Shown here in pieces: positions 30,526-38,904 of a stretch of 43,153 nucleotides of DNA. The stretch's first letter is position 1. Each line of letters begins with the position of its first letter. Made by a program: the position numbers and the translations under genes. Source of the DNA: an uncultured Christensenellaceae bacterium (GTDB taxonomy: Bacteria > Bacillota > Clostridia > Christensenellales > CALWSW01); the NCBI GenBank assembly GCA_944384305.1, contig CALWSW010000003.1:1-43153 (forward strand), given 5' to 3'. Under the pieces are notes generated by a model. It saw only the letters and a program-made list of their open reading frames with translations, searched no databases and had not been told where the DNA came from.

Positions 30526-32072
30526 CCGTCATATGCCTCCATAGTTGACTTTGTTTTTGCGTCGAATTCTTTGTGTGAAAAAGCGGTGTTGATTTTCCCG
30601 TCTTCGTTGATGTAGACCGCGCCGTCCGCGGAATAATAATTCGTTTTTGTTCCATCCCATCTGCGGCGGGTAATGGAAAACTTGGCTGTCCTTACATATT
30701 CTCGCGCCTGTTCCACTGTAACGCCGTGCCGCAAAGCATGGGAATCTAAAAATTCCAAAGACGCGGTCTCGATCTTTTGAGCAGGCACTCGAACCGTTCC
30801 GTTGATACCCGTCTCCTTGATTCGTTTAGCTGTTTCCCAATCTGCTTTGCTCGCTTCTGGAACACGTCCTTTATAAGAATAATGTTCTTTCAGAGCCGTC
30901 CATTCGTCAGGTTTGCTATATTTTATCCTCTGGAATTCTTCAAAAGCTTTCGGTGCATCCTCGCCCAGCCGGTCAACATATCTTTCAAACTGCTCTTCAT
31001 CTCTCGTTTGATTATAAAGCTTCTTCCGTTCCCGTTCAACATACCCTTCGCCGTGCGCGGCCACCTCCTGCGCATACCATTCTTTGTAGGTCATTCGCTT
31101 GGGCATGGGCTTCCCGGAGTTTTTCCAATCCAGGGCGTCCTCCGGGTCGTACTCCACCGTAGCGCAACGGCAATTGGGGTGGATGGGCGGGAAGTTCACG
31201 CCTTCTTTGGCGTCGTCGTAGGCGAAATGCTCGCCATCGAGCGCGCCACAGACCGGACAGGTCCTGTATTGCGGCGTGGCAAGGAACTCGTATTCCTGTA
31301 CACCCGCGGCTTTGTAGGCCAGTTTGTCCGACTCCCCGTGGAAATGCGCCGTCTCGGTGCGGATCAGCCGCTCGGCAGCCTTGTAGGATTGCCCTAGTCT
31401 GTCCGAGAGCTCTTTGGACATCTCTGCAATGCTTTTCCCCTGGATCACGCCTTGGGTAATGGTCGAGCGCGCTTGGAAGAGCAGCGCCTGTTTGTTCTGC
31501 CACAGGCGATCGGAAAACATCGCTCCCGACCAAGGGTAGGAGAGCACCTCTTCGACCATTTCCTCGTCGATTTTCACAAATTCGCCGATGAACCCGGCGC
31601 GCGACTGGATATCGTAGACCTTTTTGTAGTAACCTTCTTCGAATTCCTCGCCGAACTCTGCCTGCATCTCCGTCACGCCTCGCTCCCACAACTCGTTGAG
31701 CTTGAGGTCGATCTGCCCCAGCAAGGCTTCCAGGCGAGAGATCTGGCTATTGGTGGACAGCGCGTCGAGGTGAGCAATCAGCAGCTCTTTGACAACAGGA
31801 TCGGCTTCACGGGCGATCCGCTCAACGTAAGCGCCCAGGTCCGCCCGCCACTCCTGGAACTCCCTTTTGTTCAGCAGTTTTATGGCCTGCTCGTAGGTCA
31901 GGCCGTATTTGCCGGCATACTTGGTGTAAAAATCGTGGATCTCCCGCCGGATGGCCTTTGCCGCGGCATCATAGTGCTTGAACATCGACTCCGTGAGCTT
32001 GTTGCCCCGCTCATAGGCTTCCCGTTCCCGCTGCCGCGCCCTGTTCGCCCAGTATTCCTTATCCCGCTGCAT
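30522..32072 (-). CDS. MuF-type minor head protein with C-terminal nuclease-toxin-like domain
   Basis: The 516-residue protein has a long helical N-terminus (1-~215) and a MuF domain (~225-315, with LIRTETAHFHGESDKLAYKA, then YRTCPVCGALDGEHF and PPIHPNCRCATVEYD). An extra C-terminal region follows. Residues ~435-516 resemble the phage BECR-fold nuclease domains (Barnase/EndoU/ColicinE5-D/RelE-like): DSHALRHGVTVEQAREYV, FSITRRRWDG, NYYSADGAVYINEDGKINTA. MuF fused to polymorphic toxin domains is known in temperate Firmicute phages. The protein enters the virion and could be delivered with DNA. It overlaps portal by 14 bp. The toxin reading rests on motif pattern only. Confidence 0.85.
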   Translation of the reverse strand: MQRDKEYWANRARQREREAYERGNKLTESMFKHYDAAAKAIRREIHDFYTKYAGKYGLTYEQAIKLLNKREFQEWRADLGAYVERIAREADPVVKELLIAHLDALSTNSQISRLEALLGQIDLKLNELWERGVTEMQAEFGEEFEEGYYKKVYDIQSRAGFIGEFVKIDEEMVEEVLSYPWSGAMFSDRLWQNKQALLFQARSTITQGVIQGKSIAEMSKELSDRLGQSYKAAERLIRTETAHFHGESDKLAYKAAGVQEYEFLATPQYRTCPVCGALDGEHFAYDDAKEGVNFPPIHPNCRCATVEYDPEDALDWKNSGKPMPKRMTYKEWYAQEVAAHGEGYVERERKKLYNQTRDEEQFERYVDRLGEDAPKAFEEFQRIKYSKPDEWTALKEHYSYKGRVPEASKADWETAKRIKETGINGTVRVPAQKIETASLEFLDSHALRHGVTVEQAREYVRTAKFSITRRRWDGTKTNYYSADGAVYINEDGKINTAFSHKEFDAKTKSTMEAYDG

Positions 32073-33552
32073 TCAGTTCACCCTGTGCATCGGGGTCCTG
32101 GGGTTCTGCGCTGCGGCGCCCCGCCGCCAGGCTGCCGTCGAACAGTCCCGCGCCGAAGCTCTCCATGGCCTGCTGCTTTTCTTTCTCGATCTGCTCCTGC
32201 TCCTCTTCTGCGTCTTCCACCCATGGATGGTTTTTGAGGATGGTCCGGCTGGAGATCAACCCTTCGCTGTTGCGGGCGTTGGTGATGACGTCGGTCTCGT
32301 TGACCGGCATGTCCATGTTGAAGATAATGTCAAAATCCTCTTCCGTAAAATCTCCTTTGCCGGTGATCTGGAAGCATACATCCAGGAAAAGCTTGAGCCG
32401 TTGAAACGTGTCTTTCAGCTCGCTGCCCAGCGCCGCGCAGTCGGCATCAAGGTCCATATACCGGAAGTTGATCGCCGTTCCGCTGGCGTTCCCCAGCTCT
32501 GGGTCTTTGGTGTCGACCGCCGCCGCAAAATCGTAAATATCCCGCCGCTCGTTGTCCAGGAAGGCCATGACGGCGTCGATGTTCAGGTCGGCCGTCAGTT
32601 TGTCCACGCCGCCGTCGGCATCCACCTTGATCGCAAGGTGATCTTTGAGATCCTTTAGGAACTCCCCGAGGTCCGCGCCGCCGTAGTTTCGCAGCACGTA
32701 AATGAATTTTGCCACGTCACGAAGGACGTCGGCCGTCACGCTGTTTTGCCAGTTGATGTCGTCTATCAGATCCCTTATGAAGTACTGCAGCGGCAGCTCT
32801 TCCTCGTTGTACTTGAGCCACAAAAGGGGAGGGGCCTCCCAGTTGTAGGCCCTGCCGCCCACTGTAAAGTGCGGCTCCGTCCAGTCGTTGCTTTCCTCTC
32901 CGTGTTCTTTGTCCACGTAAAAATCGCCGGCGCCCGCGCCGGAGAACAGGTCGGTTTTGTAGTATTGCACCCCGCCCGGCCACCAGAATTCAGCGTGTGT
33001 GATGGTGTGCTTGCGCATTCCGGTATACACGGTTTGGTCGTAAAAGCGAATGAAAGCCGAAAGCTGCGTGTGCTCGGCGTCCTCCCACAGCGGCACCACT
33101 TCGGTGCTGGGCAGTCGAAGGAACGCCAGTTTGCCCTGGCTGTCGAAATAGGGTTGCAAATAGGCAATGCCGGACTTTACAGCGCCCTTCCCCAGGCTTT
33201 TGATCTTTCGGCGGAAGGTCTGGTCGAAGACGCCGTTCAGGGCTTCGCCGTATGCTGCGTTTTGCGTGTCGACCGTCCATGGTTTGGAAAGCAGGTAATT
33301 CGCCTTCTGATCGACCAGCTTCTTCAGGATGGGGCGCTCTATTTTCGTGTTGGAGCGGCTGCGAAGGTCAACGGTCTTTTGCTGCACGCTTGAACGGTTG
33401 CGGTAGTAGGCTTCCGCTTCCAGCATGATGGCGTACTCAGGCGAGCGCCGGAATTCCCGAATCTCCTCGCTTATGATCTGCGCCATGGTCATGGGCGCGT
33501 TTTCTGGGTCCGCAAGCACCAGGTTGATCCGGTCCATGGCAGTGTATTCCAT
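32059..33552 (-). CDS. Portal protein (SPP1 gp6-type)
   Basis: The 497-residue protein has IKSLGKGAVKSGIAYLQPYF, VVPLWEDAEHTQLSAFIRFY, a LQYFIRDLIDDINWQNSVTA wing and ASGTAINFRYMDLDADCAAL, as in SPP1-like portals. Twelve copies form the DNA gate at one capsid vertex. The C-terminus is Gln/Glu-rich and likely disordered. It follows terL by 9 bp. Confidence 0.93.
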   Translation of the reverse strand: MEYTAMDRINLVLADPENAPMTMAQIISEEIREFRRSPEYAIMLEAEAYYRNRSSVQQKTVDLRSRSNTKIERPILKKLVDQKANYLLSKPWTVDTQNAAYGEALNGVFDQTFRRKIKSLGKGAVKSGIAYLQPYFDSQGKLAFLRLPSTEVVPLWEDAEHTQLSAFIRFYDQTVYTGMRKHTITHAEFWWPGGVQYYKTDLFSGAGAGDFYVDKEHGEESNDWTEPHFTVGGRAYNWEAPPLLWLKYNEEELPLQYFIRDLIDDINWQNSVTADVLRDVAKFIYVLRNYGGADLGEFLKDLKDHLAIKVDADGGVDKLTADLNIDAVMAFLDNERRDIYDFAAAVDTKDPELGNASGTAINFRYMDLDADCAALGSELKDTFQRLKLFLDVCFQITGKGDFTEEDFDIIFNMDMPVNETDVITNARNSEGLISSRTILKNHPWVEDAEEEQEQIEKEKQQAMESFGAGLFDGSLAAGRRSAEPQDPDAQGELNAAG

Positions 33553-33561
33553 TCGCTCACC

Positions 33562-34833
33562 TCACTTCAATATCGAAATGGACGGGCCGCGCCGCAGCCG
33601 CTCTACGCTGTAGCGCAGCGCGGCCATGGCGTCGTCCATGAACTCGACAGGCTCATCTATGTAGAGTCCCGTTGCTGGGTCTTTTTTCCACTTCCACTGC
33701 TGCGCTTCCTTGATCGTGTTCACGCAGGAGGGGTGAATGTGGATCTTCCGCCCCTTCAAAAAGTCGATCTGCGCCTTCACGCTGCCCGGATCCTTTTTTA
33801 CTGCGCGGGCACGGAAGCCAGCCTTCTGCCAGGTCTTGATCCGGTCTGGTTCCGCCGAATCGCACCACATTTCAGTCTTTGGGTCAATGCCTGCGCTTTT
33901 TGCCATGCCGATGATCTCGCCGGTGTCCTTCTCAAAGCAGTACACTTCCGATGTGATGTACAGTTCTCCATCCTTCCATCCAACGCCCAGGATGGCGTTC
34001 GCGTGGTTGTATCCGAAGTCCTGGCCATAATAAAAGGCATCGAAGCAGTTCCGTGCGGTCGGGAAGTCGTGGATCTCGTAGTTCGTCAGAATCAGGCCGC
34101 CCAGCTCTCCCCATTCGCCCAGGCCATAAATTCGATAACCTTCCGGATCTTCGATTTTGCGGCGCTCCATGCGCCTGTAATAAGCAGGATCGATAAACCG
34201 ATTATCGCGATATGTGGAATGATGCGTCAGCACGTCCGGGTCTGTGCGGTCAAAATACCGGGCCTTGATCCAATGCATCGAACTGACCGGATTGAAGGTC
34301 ATCGTAATCTGGTAGTACAGGTTGGGGTTGATGCCTGCAAGATCGCCACGCAGGCGGTCGTCGAGAATGTCTGCGTCCTCTGGCAGCAGCTCGGTCGCTT
34401 CTTCGCACCAGATCCACACCAGTTTGCCATTTTTGAATGTGATGGACTTTACTTTCTCGCGCTGGCGCTGGTCCTTCACGCCCCGGAAGATGACCCGGTT
34501 CCCAGTGATTCGGCATTCCAGCGCCAGTGGGTTCAGATTGACTTTCCACGCCCGCTCGGCAAAAGGTCCAAACATGCGATAGATCGCCGCCTGCAGCTCC
34601 GCGAACGTGCTGTCCCGGTTGGTCTCCTCGATCTTGCGGACAACCAGCAGGTTCGCGCCGGCATAAGAAGGGTCGGACAGTTTGGCAATGTAGTCCTGCG
34701 CGATGTTGACGGACTTCCCACTGCCCGCAGAGCCTTTTAGGATGCGGTATCTGCCGCGCCACTCATTGACAGGGCGAAAGACGGGATTGAACCGCGCCGC
34801 CGTGTTGATTTTAACTTTCGTCTCCGTAATCAT
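33562..34833 (-). CDS. terL: Terminase large subunit
   Basis: The 423-residue packaging motor has Walker A GSAGSGKS (34-41) and Walker B-like KLVWIWCEEATEL with the catalytic Glu. The C-terminal RNase H-like nuclease has YGQDFGYNHANAILGVGW, MWCDSAEPDRIK and a late MDDAMAALRYSVERL helix. It cuts and pumps DNA into the head through the portal. It overlaps terS by 23 bp. PBSX/SPP1-type sequence suggests headful packaging. Confidence 0.96.
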   Translation of the reverse strand: MITETKVKINTAARFNPVFRPVNEWRGRYRILKGSAGSGKSVNIAQDYIAKLSDPSYAGANLLVVRKIEETNRDSTFAELQAAIYRMFGPFAERAWKVNLNPLALECRITGNRVIFRGVKDQRQREKVKSITFKNGKLVWIWCEEATELLPEDADILDDRLRGDLAGINPNLYYQITMTFNPVSSMHWIKARYFDRTDPDVLTHHSTYRDNRFIDPAYYRRMERRKIEDPEGYRIYGLGEWGELGGLILTNYEIHDFPTARNCFDAFYYGQDFGYNHANAILGVGWKDGELYITSEVYCFEKDTGEIIGMAKSAGIDPKTEMWCDSAEPDRIKTWQKAGFRARAVKKDPGSVKAQIDFLKGRKIHIHPSCVNTIKEAQQWKWKKDPATGLYIDEPVEFMDDAMAALRYSVERLRRGPSISILK

Positions 34834-35323
34834 AGTTGATCACCACCGTTACAGGCGCGGCGCTGTCCGGGCTGTCCTTGAACATTCCCAGGTGCTTACC
34901 GCACAGTTCCAGCGCTTTCAACTTGTCGGCCATTCTGACCTCGCGCTCAATGCCTTCGCCGTCTTCGCTGTGGATCACCTTCACCCGGACGGATGCGATC
35001 GCCGCCGTATCCTCCCGGCTGGCATCCGCGCGCACCATACCCGTATCCGTGTCGATCAGGTCGATCGGGTTGACGAAGGCGATTTTGCCCAGTTCCTGCA
35101 GCACGCGGTCTGCGGTGACGCCCGTCCGGCGGGAGCGTTCGGCCAGTGCCTTCTCTACGCGCGCGCGGATTTCAGGTTTTTTCAATAATTCGTGGCCGAT
35201 GCTGCCCGCCGATTCCGGCGAATACCCCGCGCGGATGGCGGCCTGCGTAGCGTTTAAATCAACCAAATACTCTTCGCAAAACAGTTTGTTTCTTTTGGTT
35301 AGATTTTGCTTGTTTCCTGCCAT
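34811..35323 (-). CDS. terS: Terminase small subunit
   Basis: The 170-residue protein has the terS helix-turn-helix LTKRNKLFCEEYLVDLNATQ, then AAIRAGYSPESAGSIGHELL, and a central oligomerisation part with VTADRVLQELGKIAFVNPID. It recognises pac DNA and loads the large subunit. The ATG at 35323 is chosen for its AAGGAGGTGAAGCCC ribosome site. It follows the terminator that ends the DUF2971 gene. Confidence 0.93.
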   Translation of the reverse strand: MAGNKQNLTKRNKLFCEEYLVDLNATQAAIRAGYSPESAGSIGHELLKKPEIRARVEKALAERSRRTGVTADRVLQELGKIAFVNPIDLIDTDTGMVRADASREDTAAIASVRVKVIHSEDGEGIEREVRMADKLKALELCGKHLGMFKDSPDSAAPVTVVINYDYGDES

Positions 35324-35342
35324 GGGCTTCACCTCCTTCCGC

Positions 35343-35369
35343 AAAAAAGGAGCGCGTGCAACGCCCCTT
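35343..35369 (-). terminator. Intrinsic terminator after the DUF2971 gene
   Basis: On the minus strand AAGGGGCG pairs with CGCTCCTT (8 bp, one G-U) around a 7-nt loop and is followed by a T6 run. It sits 8 bp beyond the DUF2971 stop and immediately upstream of the terS ribosome site, so it insulates the cargo gene from the late operon. Confidence 0.65.
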
Positions 35370-35376
35370 CAACAAA

Positions 35377-36261
35377 CTATTTATTTGACACTATAAAGTC
35401 ATTGCCAATCCATCGTTTTGCGCCTTTCAGCCTGCCCATGCTTTCCGCGCCCGAAGAGGCTAAAATTTCGTAGATCGTTCCCGGAGTATCGTACAAAGTT
35501 GATTTTTCAATAGGCTTGTTATAACACCTCAAATCTTTCACAAGAGTAAGGAATTTATCCTCATTCAAACGTGGGTCAGCAATGATCCTATGGATAAAAT
35601 CTAAGTTGCTTAAGGGAAGATAGGCTCCCTTTCCGTCCTCTGCTAACGTCAATGTGCTATCTGGATTAATTGTTTTCCAATGCATCGGCGCATAAATCAA
35701 AAAACGGATTTCGCGTTCGTGTTCAAAAGCTTTGCGCTTTATAAAGGGCGATACCATGTTTCTCGGATATCGCTGGGACTCCACGTCAAAAAAGCACTCT
35801 CCATCAGGAAGGTTCAATTGTTCATACCGAACAGGACCTATAAATCCGTCAGCGTATCTATTGTTGCGAAACGAGAAATCAATCGATTGAAACAGCTTCC
35901 TCGGCGTCGTTTCGATGACGAGCCCATCTTTGTCGGGCCCTGAATAAATCCGCCATAACGCGTCAGAATCTACCGTGTCTGTCCAGCACATGCCGAAAAG
36001 GTTGTTGTCATCGACTTCGTGACAAATTCTTGAGTCAAGATTCAATAATTCATTCTGCTTCTCTGGATTATCCTGCGGTGCCTGTAAGTAGCGAGACGGG
36101 TTTTCCCATGTGTCTTCCCATTCGATCACTCTGCGTAAGTATAGGGCCCGTCTACAAAAGAGATCTTCCAGATAATTTTGTTTGATGCAGTGATAAATCG
36201 GTTTGTCTACATCCAACTGCTCATGCACAAAAAAGCCACTGTGCATCATCTTAGCCAACAT
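35377..36261 (-). CDS. DUF2971-like cargo (moron) protein
   Basis: The 294-residue protein fits DUF2971: LFGMCWTDTVDSDALWRIYS, GLVIETTPRKLF and the ending PFIKRKAFEHEREIRFLIYA. The family's function is not established. Its codons are clearly AT-richer than the genes on both sides. An AAGGAGG precedes the ATG at 36261; a dyad with a TATAGT box lies upstream and a terminator lies just downstream. A stand-alone, differently composed gene between the early operon and terS has the form of a phage moron expressed in the lysogen. A defence or host-fitness role is inference. Confidence 0.75.
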   Translation of the reverse strand: MLAKMMHSGFFVHEQLDVDKPIYHCIKQNYLEDLFCRRALYLRRVIEWEDTWENPSRYLQAPQDNPEKQNELLNLDSRICHEVDDNNLFGMCWTDTVDSDALWRIYSGPDKDGLVIETTPRKLFQSIDFSFRNNRYADGFIGPVRYEQLNLPDGECFFDVESQRYPRNMVSPFIKRKAFEHEREIRFLIYAPMHWKTINPDSTLTLAEDGKGAYLPLSNLDFIHRIIADPRLNEDKFLTLVKDLRCYNKPIEKSTLYDTPGTIYEILASSGAESMGRLKGAKRWIGNDFIVSNK

Positions 36262-36265
36262 TAGT

Positions 36266-36307
36266 GCAAGTTCCTCCTTTTAGCTACTATACTATCACGG
36301 AACTTGC
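36266..36307 (-). promoter_or_regulatory. Dyad and candidate promoter of the DUF2971 gene
   Basis: GCAAGTTCC (36266-36274) and GGAACTTGC (36299-36307) are perfect 9-bp inverted repeats. The dyad centre falls on a minus-strand TATAGT (36291-36286) and the left arm overlaps the ribosome site. No convincing -35 is visible. The layout fits an operator over a promoter. The rest of 36308-36361 shows no gene. Confidence 0.45.
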
Positions 36308-36361
36308 GACCCAGAAAGAAGTCATTTGGTGTAACATTTTCACACTGCCAACATACCACAG

Positions 36362-36775
36362 TCAAAGAGGAAATAGTTGGCACTCTTTTTCAAGCCGTCG
36401 CAGAGCTGCAGCATGAATGTTGCTGCAATGCCGTATCGAATAATGCAGCGTCCGCGCCACGCGCTTCCAGCTCATGCCATCGATGTACCGCGCCCGCAGC
36501 ACGGCTGCCTGCTGCTCCGGCAGCATAGTAAGCAACGCTTCCGCCGCGCGGGCTTCTTCCTCCGCGGCGGCGATCTCGGCCGCGAGCTCCGCTTCCAGGG
36601 CAAGGATCCTTTCGGCCGCGCCGGCCGTTGGGTCGCCGGACAGGCCCTTGCCTTGCGGTATCCCGGTCAGCGCCGGCGCCTTGGGCGCACCGCGCAGCAC
36701 ATCCAGCCGGGACCGAAGGCTCGACAGGCGCAGCAGCCGGTAGCGGTGGCGTTTCAGCAGTTCGATTGCGGTCAT
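36362..36775 (-). CDS. Sigma-70 region 4-like / ArpU-type phage transcriptional regulator
   Basis: The 137-residue protein has a long Ala/Glu coiled coil (~56-82) followed by a C-terminal helix-turn-helix: LLTMLPEQQAAVLRARYIDG, then MSWKRVARTLHYSIRHCSNI. That is the region-4 form of DUF1492/ArpU proteins, which often sit just before the terminase genes and switch on late transcription. Position here, last of the early operon, fits. The late promoter it would use is not obvious. Confidence 0.82.
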   Translation of the reverse strand: MTAIELLKRHRYRLLRLSSLRSRLDVLRGAPKAPALTGIPQGKGLSGDPTAGAAERILALEAELAAEIAAAEEEARAAEALLTMLPEQQAAVLRARYIDGMSWKRVARTLHYSIRHCSNIHAAALRRLEKECQLFPL

Positions 36776-36786
36776 TCCACATCCTC

Positions 36787-37041
36787 CTAGCCCAGCCGCT
36801 CCCGCAGCCGGCTGATTTTTCGTTCTCTGAATGGATCCACCCCGCCGAAGATCAAGGTCAGCTGATCGAGCATGATCCCAACATCGGCGATCTCTTCCCG
36901 CACTGGGTCCGCTGAGCCTCCCCGCTCGCGGTAGTGCAGCAGCGCGGCGGTCAGCTCGGCCATTTCTTCAACGGCCTTGTCGATCTGCCGCTGCTCGCCA
37001 TAGGCCCGGATCGCATAAGCCAAGATTTCCCGATGTTTCAT
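36787..37041 (-). CDS. MazG-like nucleotide pyrophosphohydrolase domain protein
   Basis: The 84-residue helical protein contains AVEEMAELTAALLHY and PVREEIADVGIMLDQLTLIF. The paired EExxE and ExxD residues are those that bind Mg and nucleotide in MazG-type enzymes. Such enzymes hydrolyse NTPs or alarmones; phage copies are thought to adjust nucleotide pools. It overlaps the preceding gene by 4 bp. Confidence 0.85.
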   Translation of the reverse strand: MKHREILAYAIRAYGEQRQIDKAVEEMAELTAALLHYRERGGSADPVREEIADVGIMLDQLTLIFGGVDPFRERKISRLRERLG

Positions 37042-37244
37042 TTTTCATCCTCCCTCCGGACTTGCACGTCAATGATCACCGGCCGGGGCAGCGGCGGCTT
37101 CTGCCGGCGGCGCGCATCGGCCATGAGGCGGTCGATCACCATGCCCATGCTCGCGCCCTGCTCCTCTGCCAGGCGGGCAAGGTGCCAGGCAGTCTGGGGC
37201 GATACCTTTACCGTCAGGGTGCGTTTTCCCTTGCGGCCGCTCAT
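37038..37244 (-). CDS. Small ribbon-helix-helix-like protein
   Basis: The 68-residue basic protein has an N-terminal beta strand and two helices (KRTLTVKVSPQTAWHLARLA, then MGMVIDRLMADARRRQ), the shape of CopG/Arc-type DNA-binding proteins. It overlaps both neighbours by 4 bp. A regulatory role is inferred from shape only. Confidence 0.65.
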   Translation of the reverse strand: MSGRKGKRTLTVKVSPQTAWHLARLAEEQGASMGMVIDRLMADARRRQKPPLPRPVIIDVQVRREDEK

Positions 37245-37681
37245 GGTGCCCTCCGCAGGCCGTGCCGCGCCGCGTGCCGGGCAAGCCGGTGTTTGGCTTC
37301 TTCATAGGTCCGCTGCCATGGGAAGTAGGGGGCCATTTTCCAGCCCACTCCCCCGGGGATGTACCGCGCCGCCCGAAAGCAGCCGGTGGCCCGGCTCTGG
37401 ATCACTCGGTATTCCGCTTCTTCCGCTTCCACGCCTTTCCCGTAAAACGCTGTTTCGCCCACCGTTACCGGCTCCAGCGTGCCCAGCTTGTATTGGTTCA
37501 TTTCCCATTCCAGCAGCGTTGTTTCGTCGTCTTCTGCGCAGCCGCAGCGGCTGGCGTCGTTTTCACATTTTACCGGGGATCCGCAGGTCTCCCGCAGGTC
37601 GCAAAAGCAGCAGCACAGCCGCTGGCGTTGGCAAACGCGCTTGCGCGGGGCCCATTTTTTCAGCCGGCAAAGCCTGATCAT
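37241..37681 (-). CDS. Hypothetical phage protein with Cys-rich N-terminus
   Basis: The 146-residue protein has about ten cysteines in its first 50 residues (RVCQRQRLCCCFCDLRETCG, then RCGCAEDD), which could bind metal. A C-terminal YIPGGVGWKMAPYFPWQRTY region follows. It has no relation in spacing to the CXXX-repeat protein at 14-15 kb. The gene lies between the Rep-like and RHH-like genes. Function unknown. Confidence 0.65.
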   Translation of the reverse strand: MIRLCRLKKWAPRKRVCQRQRLCCCFCDLRETCGSPVKCENDASRCGCAEDDETTLLEWEMNQYKLGTLEPVTVGETAFYGKGVEAEEAEYRVIQSRATGCFRAARYIPGGVGWKMAPYFPWQRTYEEAKHRLARHAARHGLRRAP

Positions 37682-37682
37682 G

Positions 37683-38609
37683 TCATTCCTCCCAATCCTC
37701 TGTCAGTTCCGCGCCGAAGCGCTGGCTGGTGCCGCTCACGCCCCACCAGAACAGCCTGGCGCGCACGTACACCCCGCCCACGAAATCGGAGCGGTAGCAC
37801 TCGATCTCGCCGCTGACCCTGTAGCCGGGAAAGCTCGCTTCCAGCCGTTCCCGCGCTTCCTCGGGGTCTGCAAGCAGCTTTGCCGCGCGGCGGCGGGAAA
37901 GCCGGTGCGCGGGGTAGCGCACCACGGGTTCTTCCAGGTTGCGCGAGCGGCCCCAGCGGCGCAGGCGCTGGGGGTTGGCCTCCGGCAGGGTCTTCGTCAT
38001 GTAAACGCAGAGCCCGCTCAGGCCCTCGCCTTCTTTGGGCTGCAGGCGCCGGGTGTTTGCCCGGCCGTAAGCCCACAGCTGTTCGGCTTCGTCGCGGTCC
38101 ATGCCGCTCATCACAATGTGGATGTGCACCCGCTTCCGGCCGCGTTCAGAGAAGTCGCCGCCTTCGATCACATACAGGTACTTCAGGGGGCCCAGCCCTT
38201 CGCGCTTCCGCTCCCGCCGCACGACTTTTAAATATTTGGCCAGGGCCTTTTTGACCTCCTTGGTGGGCGGGCTGCCGCTGTAGTGGACGGGGTCGAAGGT
38301 CAGGGTGAGGCACAGGTCGCGTTCGTCGAAGTTCTGGTGCACCAGCTGCGTGATGTACTTCTTGGTGTTGCGGGCGTTCAGGCGGCGCTGCGCTTCGGGG
38401 GTGGCGGCGGCCTTGGCTTTGCGGCGGGCGGCCCGGTTCGACCACACAGGGAAGCACTCCGCGTCGATCATCAGGCCGGCCTCGGTAACTTTCACGGCGT
38501 AGTGGCTGACCTCCTTCGACTGCGCGTCCGTGGGCGCGCCGGGCTGCTCGAAGATGCCGCCCATGGCGGACAGGTAGGCCCGTTCCTGCCGGCGCTCCCG
38601 CTTGTTCAT
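37683..38609 (-). CDS. Rolling-circle replication initiator-like (HUH) protein
   Basis: The 308-residue protein has the three Rep motifs: motif 1 LTLTFDP (101-107), the metal-binding HUH motif VHIHIVM (His162, His164), and a candidate catalytic Tyr203 in CVYMTKTL with Lys206. Such proteins nick one strand and start rolling-circle replication. The start at 38609 has GAGAGGTG upstream; an earlier ATG at 38645 lacks one. No helicase, primase or DNA polymerase is found in the window, so this is the only replication candidate seen. A relaxase-like or transposase-like role is less likely. Confidence 0.82.
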   Translation of the reverse strand: MNKRERRQERAYLSAMGGIFEQPGAPTDAQSKEVSHYAVKVTEAGLMIDAECFPVWSNRAARRKAKAAATPEAQRRLNARNTKKYITQLVHQNFDERDLCLTLTFDPVHYSGSPPTKEVKKALAKYLKVVRRERKREGLGPLKYLYVIEGGDFSERGRKRVHIHIVMSGMDRDEAEQLWAYGRANTRRLQPKEGEGLSGLCVYMTKTLPEANPQRLRRWGRSRNLEEPVVRYPAHRLSRRRAAKLLADPEEARERLEASFPGYRVSGEIECYRSDFVGGVYVRARLFWWGVSGTSQRFGAELTEDWEE

Positions 38610-38694
38610 TCCCACACCTCTCTTTGGTCGAATTGGTAATACCATTTACAAGGCCGCAACCGCCCATGGTCGGGCGGTTTTGCAGCCGGTGGGT

Positions 38695-38904
38695 TCATGC
38701 GTTTTTTTCTTCTGCCGCCGCGCGCAGCGCGTGGCTCCATTCTCCTGCCCGGTGGGTCTCGAAGATCAGGTCGCGGGCCTGGGCCGGCGTCATCCCCAGG
38801 CGGGCGGCGATGCCCGGCAGGCACTCGTTGCGGACCATCCCGCGGGCGAGCTGCCGCACAAGCTCTTCCCGGGCGATCGCAGCGGCGTTGGGCTTCCGCT
38901 TCAT
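38695..38904 (-). CDS. Small helix-turn-helix-like early protein
   Basis: The 69-residue helical basic protein contains LPGIAARLGMTPAQARDLIF, which reads like a helix-turn-helix. The ATG at 38904 overlaps the previous stop by 4 bp, which decides the start against a longer open frame upstream. Function unknown; DNA binding is possible. Confidence 0.6.
   Translation of the reverse strand: MKRKPNAAAIAREELVRQLARGMVRNECLPGIAARLGMTPAQARDLIFETHRAGEWSHALRAAAEEKNA

Noticed and set aside
37241-37681. Cys-rich early protein as a second RiPP precursor
   Set aside because: Its cysteines are irregularly spaced, it has a large ordered C-terminal part, and it lies in the early operon far from the radical SAM gene; a metal-binding phage protein is more likely.
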